64,000 bases of DNA from Sphingomonas sp. Lineage in GTDB: Bacteria > Pseudomonadota > Alphaproteobacteria > Sphingomonadales > Sphingomonadaceae. The DNA lies in contig NZ_JAPKNM010000094.1 of assembly GCF_026460985.1 (NCBI RefSeq), positions 1-64,000 of the forward strand, in the 5' to 3' direction. Below the pieces are notes generated by a model. The model saw only the letters and a list, made by a program, of their open reading frames with translations. It made no database searches and was not told where the DNA came from. The translations under genes and the position numbers were made by a program. The first letter of the stretch is position 1; each line of letters begins with the position of its first letter. This document shows positions 19,580 to 27,552 of the stretch, one piece after another.

Positions 19580-19675
19580 GCGAAAAACATTCACTTGGTC
19601 TAGACCGCTTTGCGAAAAGCGTTCACGCGCCGCGAATATCTATCACATGAAAGCGGATTTGCGAATATCGTTCAC
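19580..19675 (-). promoter_or_regulatory. Four-copy operator array upstream of fic
   Basis: Minus strand: GTGAACGATATTCGC (19661-19675), GTGATAGATATTCGC (19632-19646), GTGAACGCTTTTCGC (19612-19626), GTGAATGTTTTTCGC (19580-19594); dyad GTGAA-N5-TTCGC. Confidence 0.75.
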
Positions 19676-20610
19676 CAATCCCCAGGATCGCGATCCGATC
19701 GCTTCGGCCCGCGGCTCGCCATCGCCACGCCCAGGGCCGTCAGCCCCATGCCGGCAATGGCCGCAGGGCCCAGGGTTTCGCCGAAGAGCGGCCATGCGAT
19801 CAGCGCGGTGCAGGGCGGAACGAGGAAGAACAGGCTTGCGACCTGCGCCGCGGCACCGCGGCGGATCAGCAGGTAGAGCAGCGAGACCGCGCCCAGCGAG
19901 AGGACGACCACGAGCCAGAACAGGGCGAAGACGAATTCGCCGTTCCAATCGATGTGCGTGTCCTCGAACAGCAGCGCCAAGGGAGCGGTCGCCGCACCGG
20001 CGGCGGCGAACTGGACGACGCTGCCGGTGCGCAGGTCCATGCGCGCGCAATAGCGCTTCTGGTAGAGCGTGCCTGCGGTGATGCCCAGCAGCGCCGCGAC
20101 GCAGGCGAGGCTGCCAAGGGTGTCGCCGGGGCCCTGGCCGAGCTTGCGGGCCAGGATGAGCGCCACCCCCGACAGCCCCAAAGCGAGCCCGGCCCATTGC
20201 CGCGGCGTCACGCGCTCGCCGAGCAGCACGCCCGCGAGCGCGGCCGTCAGCAGCGGCTGCAGGCCGACGATGAGCGCCGAAACGCCGGCCTCGACGCCCA
20301 GCGAGATGCCGATGAACACGCCGCCCAGGTAGATCCCGTGCACCAGCAGCCCGGCGACCGCATAATGGCCGATCTCCGCCGGGCGGCGCGGCCAGGGCGC
20401 CCGCGTGGCGATCGCGACCAGCACGAGCAGCCCGGCCGCGAGACCATAACGCAGCGCGAGGAAGGTCAGCGGGCCTGCGTGCGGGAGCCCGAGCCTCGCG
20501 CCGATGAAGCCCGTGCTCCAAAGCACCACGAACAGGGCCGGGATCCTGACGTCCCGAAACAGCGCCGGGGCCGCGGGGGCCATCGCACCGGGTCGAACCC
20601 TTTTCGCCAC
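19672..20610 (-). CDS. EamA/DMT family transporter
   Basis: Ten hydrophobic segments, two EamA-like halves (PALFVVLWSTGFIGARLGL...; FFLVPPCTALIAWPLFGETLGPAAIAGMGLTALGVAMA). Confidence 0.92.
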   Translation of the reverse strand: MAKRVRPGAMAPAAPALFRDVRIPALFVVLWSTGFIGARLGLPHAGPLTFLALRYGLAAGLLVLVAIATRAPWPRRPAEIGHYAVAGLLVHGIYLGGVFIGISLGVEAGVSALIVGLQPLLTAALAGVLLGERVTPRQWAGLALGLSGVALILARKLGQGPGDTLGSLACVAALLGITAGTLYQKRYCARMDLRTGSVVQFAAAGAATAPLALLFEDTHIDWNGEFVFALFWLVVVLSLGAVSLLYLLIRRGAAAQVASLFFLVPPCTALIAWPLFGETLGPAAIAGMGLTALGVAMASRGPKRSDRDPGDW

Positions 20611-20701
20611 CTGTGCCTCCCGCCTCCGGATGCCGACTTTCCGACGCTCCTTTGGCGGCCACGGGGAGTCCTGACCAGCCCCCCTGGCGGCGGCATGTGG
20701 A

Positions 20702-22837
20702 TCAATAGGCGAAGCTGAGCGTGACGTTCGCGCTGCGCGGCGCGGCGTAATAGGCCTGGTCCCACATCAGGCTGGCGAGATATTTCTCGTTGCCGACATT
20801 GCGGACGTTGACCGTCGCGCGCACGCGATCGAGCAGCCGGATCCCGGCCATCAGATCGACCACCGCATAGCTCTTCTGCGTCACCACCACGTCGCCGGTG
20901 ACCAGGCCATAACCCTGCACGTTGGAATCGGTGAGGCTGATCTGGTTCTGCCAGCGCACCTGCGCGCCGAGGCGGAGGTCGTTGAGCTGGGGCACCGTAT
21001 AAGTGGTGGCGAGCTTGAGCGACTTGGTGGGCAGGAAGGTGCGCGTCTTGTCGCCCGCTTCGTCCTCGATCTCGATGCCCGTATAGCCGCCGCTCAGGGT
21101 CCAATTGTCGGTGACGCGGCCGGCGAGCTCGATCTCGAAGCCCTTCGAGGTGGTGTCCTCGCCTTCATAATAGCTGTCGCCATTGGGCAGCACGCCGACG
21201 AATGCGGCGAGGCCCTTCTGCTTGGCGCGGAACAATGCGGCGGTGGCGTAGAGCCGGCCGCCGAACCAGTTGCTCTTGATGCCGCCCTCGATGCTGGTGC
21301 CCTTGGCCGGATCGAGCTTGGCGCGGTTGACGTCGATCTCGCTCTGCGGATTGAAGATGCCGGTATAGCTCGCATAGAGCGAGAGGTGCGGCGTCACGTC
21401 GTAGACCGCGCCGATATAGGGGCTGACCCCGCTCTCCTTGCGCGACTGATCGGTGCCGTAGGAGGTGCCGGTCGACTTGATCCACATCGCGCTGGCGCCG
21501 ACCACGGCCTTGAGATTGTCAGAGAAATTGACGTGCGCGGCGCCATAAGCGCGGGTCAGCCGGTCGGTATAGTCGGCGGCGAGATATTCGCCGGGATAGG
21601 CCGGCTCGGCAACCTGGAGCCGCCCCCAGTCCCGCACCGCCGGGAAATCGATCGCGCCGAGATAGAAATCCTCCCATTCGAGCGCGTCCGAGCGCGCGGT
21701 CGAGACGCCGAAGGCGAGCTGGTGCTCGCGGCCGAACAGCTTGACCGGGCCCGAGGCGTAGAAATCGCCGAGATACTGGTCATAGGTCGAGGGATAGATG
21801 CCCGACATGCCGCCCACGCCGAGACCCGTCGTCCTGTCCGGGTTGCCATAAGCATAGAGCAGCTTGGCGAGCTCCTCGAAGCGCTTGTAGGTGAGCACGC
21901 CCTTGGCCGACCAGCCGCCGCCGATCTGGTAGTCGAGCTCGGCGAAGACGCTCTGGTCGGTGACGTTCCAATAGGTCCAGTCGGCCGAGGTCGAAGCGGA
22001 GACCGGATAGTCGATCCGCGTGCCGTCGGTGTAGAGCAAAGGCAGTGCGCCCCAGAGCACGCCGTCGGCCTTGTTCTCCTGCCGCGAATAGCCGACCGTG
22101 GCGGTGAGATCAGGCGTCACCTTCCAGCTGACCAACGCGCCGAACACGTTGCGGTCGACATGGTTGTAGTCGAGCCAGGAATCGCGATCCTCATGCGCGA
22201 AGATCACTCGCGCGGAGACCGTGTCGCTGATCGGCCCCGAGACATCCGCCTCGAACCGCTTCTGGTCCCACGATCCGAACTGCGCGGAGGCGCTGGCCTT
22301 GAACGTGTCGGTGGGGCGCTTGCGGACATAGTTGATCGTCGCCGAGGGGTTGCCGACGCCGCTCATGATCGCATTGGCGCCGCGGATCGCCTCGACGCTG
22401 TCGAACAGGGCGGTGTCGAGATCGCCGAACTGGATGCCCCAGATCAGCGGCAGGCCGATCCCGTCGACCTGGAAGTTGGTGATGTCGAAGCCGCGCGAGT
22501 TGAAATAGGTGCGGTCGGTCTCGACGCGCTCGACATTGATGCCGACGACCTGGTTGAGCAGGTCGTTGACGTTGGTGAGCGCGAAATCGTCGATGCGCTG
22601 GCGGTCGACGATCGTCACCGATTGCGGCGTCTCGCGCGGCGAGAGCGTCAGGCCGGTCGCCGAGCTCGACTGGGTCGCCACCGATCCGGTGACCACGATC
22701 TCGGCCTTGTCCGCCTTGTCCTGCGACTGCGTATCCTCGTCGGCGACCGGATCGGGGCCGGTGGCTGCGAAGGCGGGGCCGGCGGGCAGGAGGAACAGCG
22801 CGCTCGAGAGCAGCGCGCGGCGGAAGGACGAATGCAT
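20702..22837 (-). CDS. TonB-dependent siderophore receptor
   Basis: Signal peptide, plug domain LSPRETPQSVTIVDRQRIDDF...FNSRGFDITNFQVDG, barrel with terminal aromatic VTLSFAY. Confidence 0.93.
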   Translation of the reverse strand: MHSSFRRALLSSALFLLPAGPAFAATGPDPVADEDTQSQDKADKAEIVVTGSVATQSSSATGLTLSPRETPQSVTIVDRQRIDDFALTNVNDLLNQVVGINVERVETDRTYFNSRGFDITNFQVDGIGLPLIWGIQFGDLDTALFDSVEAIRGANAIMSGVGNPSATINYVRKRPTDTFKASASAQFGSWDQKRFEADVSGPISDTVSARVIFAHEDRDSWLDYNHVDRNVFGALVSWKVTPDLTATVGYSRQENKADGVLWGALPLLYTDGTRIDYPVSASTSADWTYWNVTDQSVFAELDYQIGGGWSAKGVLTYKRFEELAKLLYAYGNPDRTTGLGVGGMSGIYPSTYDQYLGDFYASGPVKLFGREHQLAFGVSTARSDALEWEDFYLGAIDFPAVRDWGRLQVAEPAYPGEYLAADYTDRLTRAYGAAHVNFSDNLKAVVGASAMWIKSTGTSYGTDQSRKESGVSPYIGAVYDVTPHLSLYASYTGIFNPQSEIDVNRAKLDPAKGTSIEGGIKSNWFGGRLYATAALFRAKQKGLAAFVGVLPNGDSYYEGEDTTSKGFEIELAGRVTDNWTLSGGYTGIEIEDEAGDKTRTFLPTKSLKLATTYTVPQLNDLRLGAQVRWQNQISLTDSNVQGYGLVTGDVVVTQKSYAVVDLMAGIRLLDRVRATVNVRNVGNEKYLASLMWDQAYYAAPRSANVTLSFAY

Positions 22838-22883
22838 TCTCTACCCCTTGGGATGTGCGACGCCGGCTCCCTAGGGAAAGCAT

Positions 22884-22902
22884 TATTGCGAGTCAAACGC
22901 AT
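22884..22902 (-). promoter_or_regulatory. Possible Fur-like site upstream of siderophore receptor
   Basis: TATTGCGAGTCAAACGCAT, imperfect TGCG...CGCA dyad at expected position. Confidence 0.3.
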
Positions 22903-22941
22903 TAGCATCTTATGGGGGTAAGGGTGCTGGCTTCCGCACGA

Positions 22942-24381
22942 TCACCCCTTCGAGAAGCCCGCGCGGGTCGCGGATGCCCAGCTGCTGTCCTTGCGGAAAT
23001 AGCGCCACATGCCGCGCAGCCGGAAGACGAGGTTGGCCTGGCGGTAGCCGAAATTCTCGAGCAGGGCGGCAAGAGCGATGAGGAACAGGTCGCGCGCGCT
23101 GGGCGTGCGGCGGAGCTGCATCTCCTCGAGCGCGAGCGTGCCCAGGCTGATCGCCGCGCCGAACAGCACGGTGAGCGAGAAGAAGGCGATCACGACTTCG
23201 CCGCTGGTGAAGCCGAGCAGGTAGAGGAGCGGGACGAGCAGATAGCCGAAGATCTCGCACGGCGGGCCCAGCACGTCCTCGATCACCAGCAAAGGCAGCC
23301 CGACCATCCCGACCCGGCCATAGCGCGGATTGAGCACCATCCGGCGATGCTTCGCCAGCGTTTCCAGCGCGCCTTGCTCCCAGCGCGAGCGCTGGTTGCG
23401 CAGACCCTCCCAGTCGTACGGCGCCTCGGTCCAGCAGACCACTTCGGGGACGAACGCCACGCGATAGGGCCGGCGCTGCTCGCGCATGTAGCGATGGATG
23501 CGCGTGATGATCTCGAGGTCCTCGCCGACGGTGTCGTGGCGATAGCCGCCGATCTCCACCAGCACCGATCGGCGGAAGATCCCGAACGCCCCCGAGATCA
23601 GCAGCAGCATGTCGAGCTCGGCATTGGCGACCCGCGCGGTCAGGAAGGCGCGGAGATATTCGAGGATCTGGAAGCGCGGCAGCCAGCCGGCGGGAAGCCG
23701 CACCTGCTGGACATGGCCGCCCTGCACCGTGGATCCGTTGGCGATGCGGATAGTGCCGCCGATCGCGACGAGGCTGCCGTCGTCGGTCATGAAGGGCTCG
23801 GTGCCGCGCAGCAGCCCGTCGGGCTCGATGATCGAGTCGGCATCGATCACGCAGACGAGCGGGGCGGTGGCGAAGCCGATCCCCGCATTGACGGCATCGG
23901 CCTTGCGGCCATTCTCCTTGTCGACGAGCAGCAGATTGGGGTGCTTGGCGGAGGCGTAGACGCCCAGGATCCGCGTCTTCTGGAGCACCGCCAGCTGCTC
24001 GCGCTCGATCGGGTGCATCGCGAATTCGTCGATCAGCCGCGCCAGCGTGCCGTCGCGCGAGCCGTCGTTCACCACCACGACTTCGTGATCGGGATATTGG
24101 AGCGCGAGCAGCGCCCGCACGCTGTCCGCGATCGAGAGTTCCTCGTTGTAGCAGGGCGCGATCACCGATACCGGCGGCGCGAGATCGGCATAGCGGCTCC
24201 ACAGCTCATAGGATCGCGAGGCGGGGCGGATCCGGATCTGGAACACACGCGCGGCGAGCACGAGCTGGATGACCGAGACGAGGTTGCGGATGCTCACCAC
24301 GAGGAAGCAGAGCAGGCTCATCCCGACCAGCAGCGCCGCGCCGATGCGACCCGCCCACTCCGCGACCAGCGGCCAGCTCAT
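22942..24381 (-). CDS. Processive family 2 glycosyltransferase (membrane polysaccharide synthase type)
   Basis: PVSVIAPCYNEELSIADSVRALL, DADSIIEPDGLL, QRSRWEQGALETL (QxxRW), C-terminal TM segments; ATGA overlap with upstream HEAT gene. Confidence 0.92.
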   Translation of the reverse strand: MSWPLVAEWAGRIGAALLVGMSLLCFLVVSIRNLVSVIQLVLAARVFQIRIRPASRSYELWSRYADLAPPVSVIAPCYNEELSIADSVRALLALQYPDHEVVVVNDGSRDGTLARLIDEFAMHPIEREQLAVLQKTRILGVYASAKHPNLLLVDKENGRKADAVNAGIGFATAPLVCVIDADSIIEPDGLLRGTEPFMTDDGSLVAIGGTIRIANGSTVQGGHVQQVRLPAGWLPRFQILEYLRAFLTARVANAELDMLLLISGAFGIFRRSVLVEIGGYRHDTVGEDLEIITRIHRYMREQRRPYRVAFVPEVVCWTEAPYDWEGLRNQRSRWEQGALETLAKHRRMVLNPRYGRVGMVGLPLLVIEDVLGPPCEIFGYLLVPLLYLLGFTSGEVVIAFFSLTVLFGAAISLGTLALEEMQLRRTPSARDLFLIALAALLENFGYRQANLVFRLRGMWRYFRKDSSWASATRAGFSKG

Positions 24382-25352
24382 GCCGTGCCGCCCAGCGCCG
24401 CCACCGCCTCGTGTGCGCGCAGCCGCACCCAGCGCGACGGATCGCGCCGCATCCGCTCGATCGTGGGCAGCGCCGATCGCAGCCCCATCGTCGCACAGGC
24501 GCGCGCGGCTTGCGCGCGCACGCCCTGCTCCGGATCCGCAAGGAGCGGTTCGATCCATTTGCCGGCGGCCGGATGGTTGAGCCGCGTCCCGGCGGCCAAA
24601 GCCGCGAGCCGCACTTCGGTCTCCGGCGAGCGCGAAGCCTCCTCCAGCGCGCCGAGCGTCGAATAATCGTCGGTCCATCCGAGCGCGTCGACGATCAATG
24701 CGCGCAACGCAGGCGTGAAGCGGCGCTGCGCGAGCTTGAGCAGCTCGTCGGCCCGATGCGGTGCGAGCGCGCGGAACAGCGCATGGTGCAGCGGCGTGAT
24801 CGGAACATCCTCGAGCGAGAGCGCGTCGAGCAGGACGGTGGCGGGCGGCAGCGCCTCGAGCCGCGCCAGCATCGCCGCCGCCTCCAGCCGTACCGGCAAT
24901 GCGCGATCGTTGCGCAGCATATCCTGGAGTGCGGCGATCGCCTGGGCGCCGCCCACGCCGCCCAGCGCGCGCACTGCGTCGACGCGGCGTGCGGTGCGGC
25001 GGCGCCGCGTCTTGGCGAGCACCCGGTCGACGAGGTCGTGGCGGTCGACAAAGGCAGTGAGCCGCGCCCGGTCCTCGCCCCGGACCAGCCGGCTCAGATG
25101 GGAGACGGCGGCGAGGCGCTGCTCGGGCGACGCGTCCCGATAGGCTTCGCCCGTTGGTTCGGTACCCGGCAGCGCCGCCATGATCTCGCGCGTGAGTGAG
25201 CGGCTATTGGCCTCGGCGGCGGCCCGGCTGCGTTCCTTGCGGTCCCGCCGCATCACCAGGATGAGGAGCAGCAGCGCCATCGCCAGCGTTCCCCAAAGCG
25301 ATCCGAGGATCGCCAGCCGGGCAATTTGATCGGCGATGTTGGGAAGAGTCAC
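24378..25352 (-). CDS. HEAT-repeat protein with N-terminal TM anchor
   Basis: N-terminal TM LAILGSLWGTLAMALLLLILVMRRDRK followed by helical repeats (VRALGGVGGAQAIAALQDML..., VRAQAARACATMGLRSALPTIERM). Confidence 0.85.
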   Translation of the reverse strand: MTLPNIADQIARLAILGSLWGTLAMALLLLILVMRRDRKERSRAAAEANSRSLTREIMAALPGTEPTGEAYRDASPEQRLAAVSHLSRLVRGEDRARLTAFVDRHDLVDRVLAKTRRRRTARRVDAVRALGGVGGAQAIAALQDMLRNDRALPVRLEAAAMLARLEALPPATVLLDALSLEDVPITPLHHALFRALAPHRADELLKLAQRRFTPALRALIVDALGWTDDYSTLGALEEASRSPETEVRLAALAAGTRLNHPAAGKWIEPLLADPEQGVRAQAARACATMGLRSALPTIERMRRDPSRWVRLRAHEAVAALGGTA

Positions 25353-25354
25353 GA

Positions 25355-26494
25355 TCAGAGGCGGAGCTGCAGCCCGAGGGAGATTCCCTTGCGGGTATAG
25401 CTGTCGACGCGCCGTTCATATTCCCCCGCGGCGCGGATCGTCACCACGTCGCTCACCGGGACGGCCGCGCCCAGAAAGACCGAGCGGACGCGGCGGGTGA
25501 TGCCGGCTTCGGTGTCGGGATAGCTCGCCGCTCCTCCGAACAACAGGGTTCCGCCACGCGTCTCGGTGTCGATCCGGGCGGACCAGCCGCTGCGATGGTC
25601 GCCCTGTTCGTCCCACAGGTTGATCATCCGCAGCGTGGCGCTGCTCCTCAGCGCGGGCACGGCGACGCGCACGCCGGGCTCGACGGCGGTGACCTGGGTC
25701 GTCCCGTAATCGGCATGGCGGGCATCGGCGAGCAACATCACGCGCCCGACATCGGCTTCCAGCCCCCCGCGAATGCTCCACTTCTCGCGGAAGTCGGCCT
25801 TGGGCGTGACCGTCGCCGCGACATAACCGCGCCAGCCCGGCGAGAATTGCTGGTCGATGCGCGCGAGCAGGTGCGTGTCGACGGCGGTGCCGCGGTCCTC
25901 GCGCTCGCCTTCGAACGACAAATTGGTGCCGCTGGCGACCTGGGCGAAGGCGCCGAGCGTGGTGGACCACCAGGTGCGATCCGGGCCGTTGTCCAGTGAT
26001 ACGCGGGCGACGCCCTGGTTCGCGAAGACGCCGCGTCGCGGACGGGCCGGCTGGCCGCCCTCGGCGCGCGCGATCTGGCTGCGGATCGCCGCTAGCTCGG
26101 CATTGGCGGGGTCGCGCGCCTCGATCTCGGCGAGCTCGCCCCGCGCCGCCTCGCGGTCGCCCGACCAGAGATAGGCCCGGGCGAGTGCCGCGCGGATGTC
26201 GAGATCCTCGGGCGCCAGCGCGCGGGTCTGGCGCAGCGTGGCGATCGCCTCGGGGTAGCGCTGCGCATAGGCATAGGCGCTGCCGAGCAGCCGGAGGATC
26301 TCGGGATCGTTCGGAAGCGCCGCGCGCGCGCCTTCGAGCCGCGCTATCGCCGCCGCATGGTCGCCGCGGGCCACGGCCGCGCGCGCATCGGCGATGGCCG
26401 CTTCGCGATCGGCGGGGGCAAGCTGCGCAAACGCCGCGACAGGCGCGGCGCAGAGCAGGAACGCTATGGAAGCCTCAGCCGTGCGTCGTGACAC
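25355..26494 (-). CDS. TPR plus YaiO-family outer membrane beta-barrel protein
   Basis: Signal peptide, N-terminal TPR repeats, C-terminal beta strands (GWRGYVAATVTPKADFREKWSIRGGLEADVG...GISLGLQLRL). Confidence 0.82.
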   Translation of the reverse strand: MSRRTAEASIAFLLCAAPVAAFAQLAPADREAAIADARAAVARGDHAAAIARLEGARAALPNDPEILRLLGSAYAYAQRYPEAIATLRQTRALAPEDLDIRAALARAYLWSGDREAARGELAEIEARDPANAELAAIRSQIARAEGGQPARPRRGVFANQGVARVSLDNGPDRTWWSTTLGAFAQVASGTNLSFEGEREDRGTAVDTHLLARIDQQFSPGWRGYVAATVTPKADFREKWSIRGGLEADVGRVMLLADARHADYGTTQVTAVEPGVRVAVPALRSSATLRMINLWDEQGDHRSGWSARIDTETRGGTLLFGGAASYPDTEAGITRRVRSVFLGAAVPVSDVVTIRAAGEYERRVDSYTRKGISLGLQLRL

Positions 26495-26861
26495 GCGCGG
26501 CCTCTGTCCTCAGGATCGCGTTGACGCGTGCGACGAGCTCGTCGGGAATGAAGGGCTTGGTGAGATAGTCGCGCGCGCCCGAGGACAATGCGTCGAGCAC
26601 ATCGTCCTGGCCCTTGCGCGCAGTGAGCATCACGACCGGCAGCCGCGAGCCCCGCTGCCCGAGTGCGCTCAGTACTTCCGGGCCGGAGAGGACGGGCATC
26701 ATCGCGTCGAGCACCATCAGGTCATACGCATCCGATTGCGCGGCCTCGAGCGCCGAGCGGCCGTCGCCGATGATCGTGACGCGATGGCCCGCGCCCTCGA
26801 GCTTGAAGCGAAGCAATTCGCCCAGAAGATCATCGTCGTCCGCGACAAGGATGTGCGCCAC
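26475..26861 (-). CDS. REC-only response regulator
   Basis: HILVADDDDLLGELLRF...LMVLDAMMP...VMLTARKG...DYLTKPF; GTG start; overlaps downstream YaiO-type gene. Confidence 0.93.
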   Translation of the reverse strand: MAHILVADDDDLLGELLRFKLEGAGHRVTIIGDGRSALEAAQSDAYDLMVLDAMMPVLSGPEVLSALGQRGSRLPVVMLTARKGQDDVLDALSSGARDYLTKPFIPDELVARVNAILRTEAARVTTHG

Positions 26862-27008
26862 GCGATACTCCCTTACGCTACCGCTACAAAATCGTCCAAT
26901 AATGAGACATTTGGGCCGAAACGCCAACGCAGGACTTCCCCGTATAGGCCATTGACGGAGCATTCGCGACGAGCGGTTCCTCCATTGCGTCCACAGGTGC
27001 CCATGTCC

Positions 27009-27392
27009 TCACCGCGCCGCCGGGGCGGTGCGCGCGAGGAGTTCGTCCACGCGGAAGACGAGCTCGTCGGGATCGAAGGGCTTCTTCATATAGTCGTTCG
27101 CGCCGGCGAAGCGCGCCAGTTCCTCGTCGCGGTCGCCGCGCCGCCCGGTGAGCATCATCACCGGCAGGTCGGCGAAGTCGGGGGACTTGCGCAACTCCTG
27201 TACCAGCAGCACGCCGGAGAGCTCGGGCATGTTGCAGTCGAGGATCACCAGGTCGGGCCGCCGCGCCTTGATCACCCGCAACGCGTCCGCGCCGTTGCTC
27301 ACCAGTCCGGCGCCATGCCCCGCCGCGATCAGCGCGTCGCGCGCCATCTCCCCCACGAGTTCGTCGTCGTCCGCAATGATGATCCGCGCCAT
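27009..27392 (-). CDS. REC-only response regulator
   Basis: MARIIIADDDELVGEMARDAL...LVILDCNMPELSG...VMMLTGRRG...DYMKKPFDPDELVFRVDELL. Confidence 0.93.
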   Translation of the reverse strand: MARIIIADDDELVGEMARDALIAAGHGAGLVSNGADALRVIKARRPDLVILDCNMPELSGVLLVQELRKSPDFADLPVMMLTGRRGDRDEELARFAGANDYMKKPFDPDELVFRVDELLARTAPAAR

Positions 27393-27552
27393 TCCGACTC
27401 CCCACGCGATCAAGGATGTCGCGCCTATGTCATAACGCTTGAGAACCGTTCATGGTCGCATCGGATGAACCGAACCGCCGCCAATCGTCGCATGCAACCG
27501 AAAGCGGGAAATTTCGCTCTATAGTGAGAAACCGCGGAGTTTCAGGGACTCG

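Noticed and set aside
21386-22921. 511-aa plus-strand ORF
   Set aside because: Antisense to the siderophore receptor; no domain, biased composition.
22912-24666. 584-aa plus-strand ORF
   Set aside because: Antisense to the GT2 and HEAT genes, which have convincing motifs.
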